The position numbers and the translations under genes are program-made. From NCBI RefSeq assembly GCF_001424045.1, contig NZ_LMQB01000004.1, forward strand, positions 1 to 64,000: a stretch of 64,000 nt of DNA. Direction: 5' to 3'. Below the pieces are notes generated by a model, which had not been told where the DNA came from, ran no database searches, and was given only the letters and a program-made list of their open reading frames with translations. The stretch comes from Rhizobium sp. Leaf371. GTDB taxonomy: Bacteria; Pseudomonadota; Alphaproteobacteria; Rhizobiales; Rhizobiaceae. Positions 51,122 through 60,059 of the stretch are shown here, in pieces. The first letter of the stretch is position 1, and each line of letters starts with the position of its first letter.

Positions 51122-52546
51122 ATGACCATACATCCCACCAAGGCAGGCGCCTACCGCATCGGATCGCTGCTCGCCGATTTCCAGCCGGATTTCGATTTCT
51201 CCGCACCGCTGCCTCTTCCGGTCGAGGAGTTCGAGGATCGTCTGCGGCGCATTCGCCGCCAGGCCGTCGAGGCCGGGCATGATGCACTGATCGTCCATAC
51301 CGGTGGCGTCGGCTGGTTCCATACCTCGAACGCCTATCTGCGCTACATCTGCGACTGGATGCGCGAGGGTTTGCTGATCATCCCGACGGATGCCGACAAG
51401 CCGCTGACGCTTCTGTCCTTCTTCACCCAGTCGGTGCTTCTGCCGCCCGGCGGCGAGCCCGTGCTGGTCGAGGATATCTGGCAGATCGGCCCGATTGGCC
51501 GCGAATATGCCGACCGTCCGGGAGACAGCGTCATCAAGACGGCGGAGAAGTGCGCCGAACTTCTGGTCGGCATGGGCCTCGCGAAGGCGCAGATTGGCCG
51601 GATCGGTGACCGCACGTCTCTCACATTCTGGGCTGCCCTCGACGAGCTGATGCCGAAGAGCAAGTTCGTCGCCGACAATGCCATTCTCGACCGGATGCAG
51701 AAGGTGCGCTCGCCCCGCGAGATCGACATGTTCCGGGCCGCAGCCCAGCTCGTCAGCATCGCCACCCAGGCTGCATATCATGTCGCTAAACCCGGCGTGA
51801 CGGACCACGAGATCTACGCCGCCTTCACGCAAGCACAGCTCTCCTTCGGCGGTGAGACAGGCGACGGCTATCAGATCGGCATCAACGAGTTCGGCACCCA
51901 TTGTGGCAAGCCTTATGGCCATGTCGTGCGTCCGGGCGATCTCATCAACCTGTACGTTTCCAACATCACCTATCGCGGCTACACGGCCCAGACCGCCCGC
52001 ATGATTGCGATCGGCGAGATCACCAAACGGCAGGAAGAGGTGCTCGCCGCCTGCACCGAGGGCGTCAAGCGCGCCGAAAAGCTGATCCGGCCCGGTGCCC
52101 TGATGCGTGACGTCAACAATGCTGCCTTCGAGCCGATGATCGAGCGCGGCATGCTCTCTTCGCCCGAAGCCCGCACCATGCCCTACAACTGGGCGCCGAT
52201 GGATGATGGCAGCGCGCGGCTGATCCCGCGCCAGTACGTCAGGAACATCGACTGGGAAGCGCAGGGCCGCACTCTGATGCACGTCTACCCGGCGACCCAC
52301 GGGCCGCACAATCCCAATCTCGGCCATTCGGTCGGCATGGCCGGCGGCCAGAACAGCTTCAACATATCCTCCCACAACTACGACCGAATGGAGGAGGGCA
52401 TGGTGTTAGTGCTGCATACGCAGTGGCTCGAGCCATTGTCGGCCGGCTGCAATGTCGGCGACATGTATGTCGTCACAAAGGACGGGTTCGAGAATCTCTC
52501 CCGCCATACGCCGCTTGAAACTCACCGCATCGCAGTCGAGGCCTGA
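51122..52546 (+). CDS. Creatinase-like M24-fold hydrolase lacking the metal ligands
   Basis: 474 residues. The N-terminal creatinase-type domain is followed by the pita-bread M24 domain. The five M24 metal ligands are mostly absent. The first Asp region reads NLYVSNITYRGYTAQTAR, with no Asp in either position. The Glu pair is replaced in GMVLVLHTQWLEP and NVGDMYVVT, while GHSVG keeps its His. Creatinase is a known metal-free member, and the creatinase catalytic His region GAHNP aligns with GTHCG here. It therefore likely cleaves a C-N bond in a guanidino, ureido or amide compound rather than a peptide. It follows the importer genes directly. Confidence 0.8.
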   Translation: MTIHPTKAGAYRIGSLLADFQPDFDFSAPLPLPVEEFEDRLRRIRRQAVEAGHDALIVHTGGVGWFHTSNAYLRYICDWMREGLLIIPTDADKPLTLLSFFTQSVLLPPGGEPVLVEDIWQIGPIGREYADRPGDSVIKTAEKCAELLVGMGLAKAQIGRIGDRTSLTFWAALDELMPKSKFVADNAILDRMQKVRSPREIDMFRAAAQLVSIATQAAYHVAKPGVTDHEIYAAFTQAQLSFGGETGDGYQIGINEFGTHCGKPYGHVVRPGDLINLYVSNITYRGYTAQTARMIAIGEITKRQEEVLAACTEGVKRAEKLIRPGALMRDVNNAAFEPMIERGMLSSPEARTMPYNWAPMDDGSARLIPRQYVRNIDWEAQGRTLMHVYPATHGPHNPNLGHSVGMAGGQNSFNISSHNYDRMEEGMVLVLHTQWLEPLSAGCNVGDMYVVTKDGFENLSRHTPLETHRIAVEA

Positions 52547-52547
52547 T

Positions 52548-53207
52548 ATGACCGAGCACACCCATTTCGACTTCGCCAAGCTCAATGAGCGGGAGCGCTA
52601 CAAGATCCTCATCGGCACCGTGATCCCGCGCCCGATCGCGCTGGTGACGACAGTGAGCAAGGATGGCCTGCCCAATGCCGGACCCTTCAGCTTCTTCAAC
52701 GTCCTGACCCACGATCCGGCGATCGTCGCGATCGGCGTCGAGAACTATTCCGACATGCGTTTCAAGGATACGGCCCGCAATATCCGGGAGACCGGGGAAT
52801 TCACGGTCCACATCTGCGACAATGCGTTGGTCGACCAGATGGAGGTCTGCGCCATCAAGTTCGGTCCCGAGGTGGACGAGATGGAAGAGGCAGGTCTTGC
52901 GACGGTTTCTGGCCGGATGGTGAAAAGCCCGCGCATCCTGGCCGCACCCGCCGCCCTGGAATGCCGCCGCCATACGACGCTTCAGGTCGGTCCGGCCCGC
53001 GAGATCATTCTTGGGGAAGTCGTCGGCGTGTTTGTGCGCAGTGACGCGGTCAACACCGCGAACCTGCATATCGACCAGCAGCTCATGGACGCCGTCGGAC
53101 GCATGGGCGGGCACACCTATACGAGGACGCGTGATCAGTTCGACATCAAGACGCTGACCCCGCAGGAATGGGAGAGCCGCAAGGCAGTTGAGTTGATGGC
53201 AGAATGA
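52548..53207 (+). CDS. Flavin reductase-like (flavoredoxin-type) protein
   Basis: 219 residues. The FMN-binding split-barrel opening is ILIGTVIPRPIALVTTVSKDGLPNAGPFSFFNVLTHDPAIVAIGVEN, followed by FKDTARNIRETGEFTVHI, typical of the flavin reductase/DIM6-NTAB family. Such proteins reduce flavin or use it to act on a small substrate. It starts one base after the creatinase-like gene stop and overlaps the next gene, so the three act as one translational unit. Confidence 0.88.
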   Translation: MTEHTHFDFAKLNERERYKILIGTVIPRPIALVTTVSKDGLPNAGPFSFFNVLTHDPAIVAIGVENYSDMRFKDTARNIRETGEFTVHICDNALVDQMEVCAIKFGPEVDEMEEAGLATVSGRMVKSPRILAAPAALECRRHTTLQVGPAREIILGEVVGVFVRSDAVNTANLHIDQQLMDAVGRMGGHTYTRTRDQFDIKTLTPQEWESRKAVELMAE

Positions 53208-54022
53208 GCAACAGTCAGTATTTTTCGCAGGTTGGCGGCCTTCCGCCGCAGACCCAGACCCTCTCCAGCAAGGCCGTCTTCAAGACAGCCTATGCGGTGA
53301 TCCCGAAGACGGTGATGAGCGACATCGTCACCAGTGTCTTGCCGCATCGGGAGGAAACCAGGGCCTGGATCATCGCGCGGCCGCTGAGCGGCTTTGCCGA
53401 AACCTTCGCCCAGTACATCATGGAAGTGAAGCCCGGTGGCGGCAGCGTCAGGCCCGAGCCGGATGCACGGGCCTCGGCGGCGATCTTCGTGGTCGAAGGC
53501 GAGGGCACGATCACCTATGTCGGCCGCGACTATCTGCTGCGCACCGGGTCGTTCGCCTATCTGCCCGCAGGCGCAAAATGGGCCTTTCGCAACGAAAGTG
53601 CTGCACCGATCCGGTTTCATTGGGTCCGCAAGGCGTTCAAAGTCGTGGACGGCCTGGAGCCGCCGCCGGCCATCTTCACCCATGAAGACGATTGCGTGAT
53701 GCACGCCATGCCCGATACCGAGGGCCGCTGGGCGACCACCCGCTTCATCGATCCGTCCGACGTACGCTACGATATGCACCTCAACATCGTCACCTTCGAG
53801 CCGGGCGCCATCATCCCCTTCATGGAAACGCATGTCATGGAGCACGGACTCTACGTGCTGGAGGGCAAGGCCGTCTATCGCTTGAACGAGGATTGGGTGG
53901 AGGTCGAGGCCGGCGACTACATGTGGCTGCGCGCCTTCTGCCCCCAGGCCTGCTACGCCGGAGGTCCGGGGCGCTTCCGCTACCTGCTCTACAAGGACGT
54001 CAACCGCCATCCGGATTTGTAG
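53204..54022 (+). CDS. allE: (S)-ureidoglycine aminohydrolase
   Basis: 272 residues, bicupin. The C-terminal cupin carries the UGHAse signature: NIVTFEPGAIIPFMETHVMEHGLYVLEGKAVYRLNEDWVEVEAGDYMWLRAFCPQACYAGGPGRFRYLLYKDVNRH. The Glu/His/Gln manganese ligands are in ETHVMEH and CPQACY. The enzyme releases ammonia from (S)-ureidoglycine to give ureidoglycolate in allantoin breakdown. It is the last gene of the sigma-54 operon. No other allantoin-pathway gene is in the window, so the true substrate may be a related ureide. Confidence 0.85.
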   Translation: MSNSQYFSQVGGLPPQTQTLSSKAVFKTAYAVIPKTVMSDIVTSVLPHREETRAWIIARPLSGFAETFAQYIMEVKPGGGSVRPEPDARASAAIFVVEGEGTITYVGRDYLLRTGSFAYLPAGAKWAFRNESAAPIRFHWVRKAFKVVDGLEPPPAIFTHEDDCVMHAMPDTEGRWATTRFIDPSDVRYDMHLNIVTFEPGAIIPFMETHVMEHGLYVLEGKAVYRLNEDWVEVEAGDYMWLRAFCPQACYAGGPGRFRYLLYKDVNRHPDL

Positions 54023-54096
54023 AGGTCGGATTGCACTAGCCTGCCTGAAATCGCAAATACAATGAGTTAGACAAAATCGCTATGAGACGGGTTGAA

Positions 54097-54118
54097 GGTT
54101 TAAATCCGTTCAAGACCT
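54097..54118 (+). repeat. T-arm-like dispersed repeat, copy 7
   Basis: GGTTTAAATC followed by CGTTCAAGACCT, preceded by GGGTTGAA as in copy 1. It lies between the ureide operon and the convergent FixJ-type regulator. Confidence 0.6.
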
Positions 54119-54193
54119 TGGAGTTCCAGCCAAGATCGCTCAGGGCGGAGGGCATCTCGCCACACCTCTCGGATATATGGCTAAGTCAGTGGG

Positions 54194-54814
54194 CTAAAAT
54201 AGACCACCAACGATCTTGACCAAATTAGCGACCGACGTCGCCTTCATCTTCCGCATCATGTGACCCCTATGAAGTTTCACGGTGGGCTCCGCGAGTTGCA
54301 GCTCAGCGGCGATCTGCTTGTTTAGCTTGCCGGCGACGACCAGGGTCAGGATCTGGCGTTCACGTTCGGTGAGCGATGTATGTCTCAATTGGGCGGCGGT
54401 CTTCGAGGTTCTTTCCTCTCGGCGCGCTGCATCATTGGCTATTGCGTGGTTTACGGCTTCCAGCAGATCCTGTTCACGGACTGGTTTCGTCAGTACGTCG
54501 ATGGCACCAGCCTTCATTGCCCGTACTGCCATCGCCACATCGACGTGAGCGCTTATCAGGATGACAGATCGAGGAAGATCGCTCTGCGCCAGCGCTTCTT
54601 GGAACTCAAGTCCGCTTTGGCCGGGAAGGCGGATGTCGAGAACGATGCAGCCGGCTTTTTCGGGATCGTCTGCGGCCATGAACTCTCTGACAGAGCCATG
54701 TGTTTCAGCAATTAGTCCTACGGATTCGAACAGCCCCTTGAGCGCTTCGCGGACGCTTTGATCGTCATCGATGACGATCACCGTTGGGCGCCTGTTCTTC
54801 CTGTCATCGATCAA
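54194..54814 (-). CDS. FixJ family response regulator
   Basis: 206 residues from a TTG start. The receiver domain has acidic Asp16-18, phosphoacceptor Asp60 (CIVLDIRLPG), and Lys in DVLTKPV. The LuxR/FixJ HTH is LTERERQILTLVVAGKLNKQIAAELQLAEPTVKLHRGHMMRKM. The TTG at 54814 overlaps the end of the kinase gene and has GAGGA eight bases upstream; an ATG at 54898 would give an unusual 28-residue lead within the kinase gene. It is the cognate partner of the kinase. Confidence 0.88.
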   Translation of the reverse strand: MIDDRKNRRPTVIVIDDDQSVREALKGLFESVGLIAETHGSVREFMAADDPEKAGCIVLDIRLPGQSGLEFQEALAQSDLPRSVILISAHVDVAMAVRAMKAGAIDVLTKPVREQDLLEAVNHAIANDAARREERTSKTAAQLRHTSLTERERQILTLVVAGKLNKQIAAELQLAEPTVKLHRGHMMRKMKATSVANLVKIVGGLF

Positions 54815-56705
54815 CGGCGGTGTCCTCGTAGGTGGAAAGCGTGAAGTTGAATGACGCTCCGGTAGGATAATTGCTCTTGGCCCAGATACGGCCTCCATGC
54901 GCCTCGACGATAGAGCGGCATATGGAAAGGCCCATTCCTATTCCGTCAGACTTGGTACTGTAGAATGCCTCGAATACCCGATCGATCTGGTCGGGTGCTA
55001 TGCCTTGCCCCGTATCAGAAACATTGATCTCGACTTCGCCTTCTTGGCGTTGCTTACAATGAATCCTGATGGTGGCTTCTGCGCCATTATGTGTCGCTTC
55101 AGCGCTATTAATGATCAGGTTGAGAAGAACCTGCTGCAACTGCGTGCGATCCCCCAGGACATAAAGAGGGTGCGGCGAAAGATTCGTGACGACCTCCAAA
55201 CCTCGCGATTGCAGTTCTGCGCGCAGAAGAAAAAGCACGTCACGAAGCGCGCTATTGAAATCGGTCCTCTCCATCCGCACCGGAGCTCTCTGAGCCATTG
55301 AGCGTATGCTGGAGACAATCTCCCCGGCGCGATGGCCGTCATGCACAACGCGATCCGCGGCGAGGCGTGCCTGTTCGAGATCCATCTGCCCCTCTTGCAG
55401 CCACCGAAGGCAGGTCCCGGCGTTGGTTACTATCGCCATGAGCGGCTGATTTATCTCGTGGGCTATGGAGACGGCTAGTTCGCCGATCGTGGTCAGGCGG
55501 GTAACGTGCGCCAGATCGCTTTGGCTCTGGCGAAGCGACTCTTCGGCTCGCTTGCGGTCCTCTATATCGACGACGACGCCATACCACCGAACGACGTTCC
55601 CTTCCGCATCCAGCAACGGGTTTTGCCGTAGGTTAAACCACCTGTACTCGCCATCGAACCTTCTGATGCGAGCGTCAACCGGATTAGGCCGTTTGGTGGC
55701 AACGACTTCCTCCCAACTCGCTCGCATGCGCTCAACGTCATCAGGGTGAAACATCCGATAAAAGCCGAAATCGACAATTTCTTCGAATGGGAGGCCGACG
55801 AAATCGATGAGGTTTTTATTCCAATACTCAAGCCGCCCGTCGGGGGTGCATGACCAAGCCATGGCAGGGATCGTGTTGATGATCAGGGATAGCTTGTGCT
55901 CGCTCCCTCTGAGTGCCGTCTCGCTCGCGCGCAAGGCGTCCTCTGCGCATTGCAGATCTTCAATGTCTATGTTCACACCGAACCAGCGTACGATGCCGTT
56001 GGCATCCTCCAGCTTTCGACCAGAGAAGTAGAACCATCGATACCGGCCATCCGCGCCGAGAATGCGACCCTTCAGCTGCGTGTGGTCTGAACTCTCAAGG
56101 TCTCTCTTCCAGATCTCGACCATCTCAGGGATGTCTTCGGGGTGGTATAGGTCCAAAAAGCCCCAATCTAGAATTCGCTCAGCCGGTAGCCCGGCATAAT
56201 CAAGCCAGCTTTTGTTGACGAAGTCCGCGCTGCCATCTGGCAGCGCCGACCAGACGAGAACTGGAAGCGAGTCGATAATCAGCCGAAGATTTTGCTCGCT
56301 CGCTGCAAGCGCGGCCTTCGTTTCCTTAAGCGCATCCTCTGCTTGCCTACGGTCCTCGATATCGAGGACCACGCCGTACCATCTGACGACGGTACCTTCC
56401 GGATCGTACCGCGGCTTTTGCCGAAGACTACACCACCGGAACACACCGTCTGCACGCTTGATCCGCCCCTCGACTTCCTTGGCAGTCTTGGAAGTCATGA
56501 TGTTCCTCCAATCCGCACCTAGTCGATCAAGGTCATCTGGATGGAAGATTCGGTAGAAATTTTCGCCGGCAATGTCAGCCATTGGCATGCCGACATATTC
56601 CAGGAAGTGCTGATTGGCGAAATCCAGCATTCCATCCGATGTTGTCGACCAAGCCATTGCCGGGATCATGTCTATGATCGCGTCAGTGTGTATTAGGTGT
56701 TCCAA
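54804..56705 (-). CDS. Triple-PAS sensor histidine kinase
   Basis: 633 residues. It has three consecutive PAS/PAC units (about 8-118, 140-250, 270-383), each with an FHPDD or YHPED-like motif and a W-x-GV-x-DIEDR end. HisKA with His416 (VSIAHEINQPL) follows, then HATPase_c with N-box LLNLIINSAEA and G-boxes DTGQGIAPD and GIGMGLSI. There is no membrane segment, so it is cytoplasmic. The start is TTG with GGGAG upstream. It overlaps the FixJ-like gene. It belongs to the kinase group that senses redox or aromatic signals, by analogy only. Confidence 0.9.
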   Translation of the reverse strand: MEHLIHTDAIIDMIPAMAWSTTSDGMLDFANQHFLEYVGMPMADIAGENFYRIFHPDDLDRLGADWRNIMTSKTAKEVEGRIKRADGVFRWCSLRQKPRYDPEGTVVRWYGVVLDIEDRRQAEDALKETKAALAASEQNLRLIIDSLPVLVWSALPDGSADFVNKSWLDYAGLPAERILDWGFLDLYHPEDIPEMVEIWKRDLESSDHTQLKGRILGADGRYRWFYFSGRKLEDANGIVRWFGVNIDIEDLQCAEDALRASETALRGSEHKLSLIINTIPAMAWSCTPDGRLEYWNKNLIDFVGLPFEEIVDFGFYRMFHPDDVERMRASWEEVVATKRPNPVDARIRRFDGEYRWFNLRQNPLLDAEGNVVRWYGVVVDIEDRKRAEESLRQSQSDLAHVTRLTTIGELAVSIAHEINQPLMAIVTNAGTCLRWLQEGQMDLEQARLAADRVVHDGHRAGEIVSSIRSMAQRAPVRMERTDFNSALRDVLFLLRAELQSRGLEVVTNLSPHPLYVLGDRTQLQQVLLNLIINSAEATHNGAEATIRIHCKQRQEGEVEINVSDTGQGIAPDQIDRVFEAFYSTKSDGIGMGLSICRSIVEAHGGRIWAKSNYPTGASFNFTLSTYEDTAVDR

Positions 56706-57009
56706 GTCTGCTCCCCGGCTGCTTGTAACGCTGGTGCGCGGCTAAAAATACGCTGTTTTGCGATTTTAGGTTAGCTGAGATTTATAGACCAAGGTCTATT
56801 TCTGCAGTCCCTTCGTCTAGTCCGAAGAGATCATGGTCTCAATTGAGAGTTGGCCCAGTCAGCCCTAAGATATCAGTCAAGCGAGAAGGGAGCCCCTCCT
56901 TAGCAAAACCACCACACTCATCGACGGCAATGCATATCCGCCCAAAACTCGACGATGTTGGGCTTTCGCGGTCAGAACAGTGAAAATGATGTCACCCGGA
57001 GATCGCGTA
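56706..57009. promoter_or_regulatory. Divergent control region with TAGACC-AA-GGTCTA palindrome
   Basis: About 300 bases between the kinase and the alpha/beta hydrolase. ATAGACC-AA-GGTCTAT lies at 56784-56799 (7-bp arms). It is a candidate site for the FixJ-like regulator. No gene is supported inside. Confidence 0.45.
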
Positions 57010-57729
57010 ATGACCCTAGATCGTTCGAACCAATCATACAAACCCGTTTCGGTTGTGCTCGTGCACGGTGCATTTGTCGATGCTTCCGGTTGGCGGAAGG
57101 TCTACGAGAACTTGTCGCAAGACGGTTATGAAGTCCTTGTCGTGCAAAATTCCGCAGTCACCTTTGCCCAAGATGTTGAGCGCACGAAGGGTGTGATCGC
57201 AGAGGCTTCACACCCGGTTGTGCTCGTCGGGCATTCTTATGGTGGTGCCGTCATTACGGAGGCAGGGAGCGAAGAAAAGGTCGTGAGTCTCGTTTATCTG
57301 GCAGCCTTCGTTCCGAAAGCCGGGGAATCCGTCTTCGACCTTGCTTCGCAAGAGGTCCCTGGTGCGGAGAAAGCCCCACTCCTTCCGCCGAAGGATGGCT
57401 TCATCAAAATCGATCCGCAGAAGTTTGCGGCCGCATTCTCGGCCGACATAGATCCCGCCGAAGCGCAGTTCATGGCTGCCGCCCAGAGGCCTTGGGGCCT
57501 TGAAGCGGTCCAGGGCAAGATCACCTCTGCGGCATGGAAAGCCAAGCCATCCTTTTACTTGCTCGCAACGGAAGATCGAATGATTCCAGCTCAAGCGCAG
57601 GCGGCAATGGCCGCGCGCGCAGGAGCCACGGTCGTAGAGGTCAGCAGCAGCCACGCGGTAATGCTGTCCCACCCTGAAGAAGTCGTAGCGCTTATTAAAA
57701 CAGCAGCTGAGCCGAACCGGCAAAGCTGA
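57010..57729 (+). CDS. Alpha/beta hydrolase
   Basis: 239 residues. Oxyanion motif VLVHGAFVDASGWRKVYENL, nucleophile elbow VLVGHSYGGAVI, and the late acid/base in LATEDRMIPAQAQ and SSSHAVMLSHPEEV. It is an esterase-like enzyme of the small cytoplasmic group. The start at 57010 is chosen for GGAG nine bases upstream; GTG and ATG codons 24-30 bases earlier are possible. It is divergent from the two-component system and is a likely target of the FixJ-like regulator; substrate unknown. Confidence 0.83.
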   Translation: MTLDRSNQSYKPVSVVLVHGAFVDASGWRKVYENLSQDGYEVLVVQNSAVTFAQDVERTKGVIAEASHPVVLVGHSYGGAVITEAGSEEKVVSLVYLAAFVPKAGESVFDLASQEVPGAEKAPLLPPKDGFIKIDPQKFAAAFSADIDPAEAQFMAAAQRPWGLEAVQGKITSAAWKAKPSFYLLATEDRMIPAQAQAAMAARAGATVVEVSSSHAVMLSHPEEVVALIKTAAEPNRQS

Positions 57730-57851
57730 TGCTGAGCGTAGGCCGCTGTCCAACATCAATCACCGACTAGGGAAACACGATGCGCAACTTTCTTACGCCG
57801 AAACGCTCACAGACATCACAAGTATCAGCGACCGAATCAGAGGAGAATGGC

Positions 57852-58838
57852 ATGCCTCAGCTTTCACGCCGCGCTTTCGCGAGCGCACTGCCTTTTGGAC
57901 TCGTCGGAGGAACCGTACTCGGCGGAAGTCTGCTCGGCGACTTAACTGCTCAGGCTGCAACACCCAAGGCTGCCCGAAAGCCGGTCGCAACAACGCCGTT
58001 CGCCCAGGTTCATGTCGGACACTTTACGATAACGGCACTGACGGATGGGTATGCTGATATGCCGTACAACTACTTCCCCGGACGCTCAGCCTCCGAAGTG
58101 GAAAAGGTCGCGAACTCCCAGTTTACGGGCAGACCCGGCGGGGTACGTTTCCTGTTCAATCAATACCTCGTAGAGGACGGTAAGCAACGCATCCTCATCG
58201 ATGCCGGCGCTGCAGGTTCCATCGGGGAAACCGGGCATCTCCCGCGGGCGCTGGCCACGCTCGGTCTGAAGCCAAGCCAGATTGATGCTGTGATCGTGAC
58301 CCATATGCACCAGGACCACATGGGCGGTTTGGTACTCGGCGGTAAGAAGAATTACCCCGATGCCGAGGTCTATATAGACCGCCGTGACGTCAAGCACTGG
58401 ACCGACCGGGCTAAGCGCAATGGGGCGCCTGATTTCTTGCAGCCCAGCTTCAAGATGGCTGAAGAGGTGGTGCGCCTCTATCCGAATCTACAAGCGATCG
58501 ACGGAGAACGCGAGATCGTTCCAGGCGTCTCGATTGTCGACCTGACCGGCCATACGCCTGGCCATATTGGCGTCCGCATCGAGGATGGCGGCAAGAGCCT
58601 GATCATGGTTTCCGACATGATTTTCCCGGTCGTCCATCCCGCTGCAACAGACGTCTTCTTCTTGTTTGAACAGGATCAGGCTGCCGCGAAAGCCATGCGC
58701 GATCGCTTCTTCCCACTAGCTGCCTCGGAAGGTGCGCTGATTGCTGCGACCCATATGCCGTTCCCCGGTCTTGGGCGCGTGGTCTCCGATCGTGGTCAGA
58801 TGCGCTGGGAAGTCGCCGACTGGGCCTTGCAAGACTGA
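57852..58838 (+). CDS. Secreted metallo-beta-lactamase-fold hydrolase
   Basis: 328 residues. The N-terminus MPQLSRRAFASALPFGLVGG is a twin-arginine signal. The MBL metal motif is intact: His151-x-His153-x-Asp155-His156 (THMHQDHMGG), with later GHTPGHIG and the closing TH near the C-terminus. It resembles lactonase/quorum-quencher-like MBL hydrolases (AidA/AttM-like opening LIDAGA). AGGAG lies upstream. It follows the alpha/beta hydrolase by 122 bases in the same direction, probably the same transcript. Confidence 0.87.
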   Translation: MPQLSRRAFASALPFGLVGGTVLGGSLLGDLTAQAATPKAARKPVATTPFAQVHVGHFTITALTDGYADMPYNYFPGRSASEVEKVANSQFTGRPGGVRFLFNQYLVEDGKQRILIDAGAAGSIGETGHLPRALATLGLKPSQIDAVIVTHMHQDHMGGLVLGGKKNYPDAEVYIDRRDVKHWTDRAKRNGAPDFLQPSFKMAEEVVRLYPNLQAIDGEREIVPGVSIVDLTGHTPGHIGVRIEDGGKSLIMVSDMIFPVVHPAATDVFFLFEQDQAAAKAMRDRFFPLAASEGALIAATHMPFPGLGRVVSDRGQMRWEVADWALQD

Positions 58839-58926
58839 TCCTTTAGCCGAACGATTGGTCGTCTGAAGATAGATCAGGGCCCGCATTGTTCACAGATGCG
58901 GGCATGCGCAAGTTTGGAGGCGAGGG

Positions 58927-59550
58927 ATGCCGTACCACTTTCTGGAAGTCGCCGTGACACCAAGCGTCCGAGCCGCGCAGGCGGATATGGGGGTGGACCA
59001 GATATGGCTGGGCGAGCACGATCGTCCATCGGATACTTTGACGGAGAACGAGATCGCTTTCATCGCGACGCGCGACAGCTTCTATATCGCGTCTGTGTCG
59101 GAAACAGGTTGGCCGTACGTTCAACATCGTGGTGGGAGAACCGGTTTCCTCAAGGTTGTTGATCCGCAAACGATGGCATTTGCCGACTATCGCGGAAACC
59201 GCCAGTCCATCAGCGCAGGGAATTTCGCAGCCAACGACCGCGCCTGTCTGTTCCTAATGGACTATGTCCAACGGACCCGGCTCAAGATTTATGCCCATGT
59301 CGAGCGGCTGACGCTCGATGCCGACCAATCACTCACTGATCTCGTGTCAGACGCGACGTACAGGGGGCGGGCAGAGCGGATATTTAAGCTCCGGCTCGAA
59401 GCATACGACTGGAACTGTCCACAGCACATTATTCCCCGCTACACCGAACAGCAGGTTGAGCAAGCAGTCGCACCGCTTCGTCAAAAGCTGCAACAGCTGG
59501 AAGCTGAAAATGCTGCGCTTCGGGCAAAATCAGAAGGAAGTTCCAAATGA
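58927..59550 (+). CDS. Pyridoxamine 5'-phosphate oxidase-like flavoprotein
   Basis: 207 residues. Split-barrel FMN-binding pattern: [71 protein letters not shown]. The C-terminal part has a short coiled coil ([20 protein letters not shown]). The stop overlaps the DUF1348 start (ATGA at 59547-59550). It is a relative of the N-terminal domain of the fusion enzyme at 15677. Likely redox activity on an unknown substrate. Confidence 0.87.
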   Translation: MPYHFLEVAVTPSVRAAQADMGVDQIWLGEHDRPSDTLTENEIAFIATRDSFYIASVSETGWPYVQHRGGRTGFLKVVDPQTMAFADYRGNRQSISAGNFAANDRACLFLMDYVQRTRLKIYAHVERLTLDADQSLTDLVSDATYRGRAERIFKLRLEAYDWNCPQHIIPRYTEQQVEQAVAPLRQKLQQLEAENAALRAKSEGSSK

Positions 59551-60020
59551 CTGACGCTCAAAGACCGCCTCTGCCCCCATTTACATCAGAGACTGCTGCC
59601 GAAAAGGTGCGGCTTGCCGAAGATGGCTGGAATAGCCGGGACCCGGGCAAGGTCGCGTTGGCTTACACAGATGATAGTCAGTGGCGTAACCGCGCCGAGT
59701 TCGTCAATGGCCGGGAGGCAATCGTTGCTTTTCTTGCAGGAAAGTGGCGGCGGGAGCTCGACTACCGTCTCATCAAAGAATTGTGGGCGTTCGACGGCGA
59801 CAGGATTGCCGTCAGGTTTGCATATGAGTGGCATGACGACAGCGGCAATTGGTTTCGATCTTTCGGCAACGAGAACTGGGAGTTTAGTGACAGTGGCCTG
59901 ATGCGAAAGCGATACGCCTGCATTAACGACCTGCCTATCCGCGTGCAAGACCGTGGCTTTCACTGGCCGCTCGGTCGTCGGCCCGACGACCACCCGGGGC
60001 TCAGCGAGCTTGGTTTCTGA
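59547..60020 (+). CDS. DUF1348 (NTF2-like) protein, copy 2
   Basis: 157 residues. It shares [17 protein letters not shown], [18 protein letters not shown] and [11 protein letters not shown] with the copy at 18478-18942. It is coupled to the PNPOx-like gene by an ATGA overlap. Its function is unknown, but the repeated pairing with a PNPOx domain suggests that the two act together. Confidence 0.88.
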   Translation: MTDAQRPPLPPFTSETAAEKVRLAEDGWNSRDPGKVALAYTDDSQWRNRAEFVNGREAIVAFLAGKWRRELDYRLIKELWAFDGDRIAVRFAYEWHDDSGNWFRSFGNENWEFSDSGLMRKRYACINDLPIRVQDRGFHWPLGRRPDDHPGLSELGF

Positions 60021-60059
60021 TCGACCGCGTTTCCATCTCCATCAGTCAAAGACAGCGGC

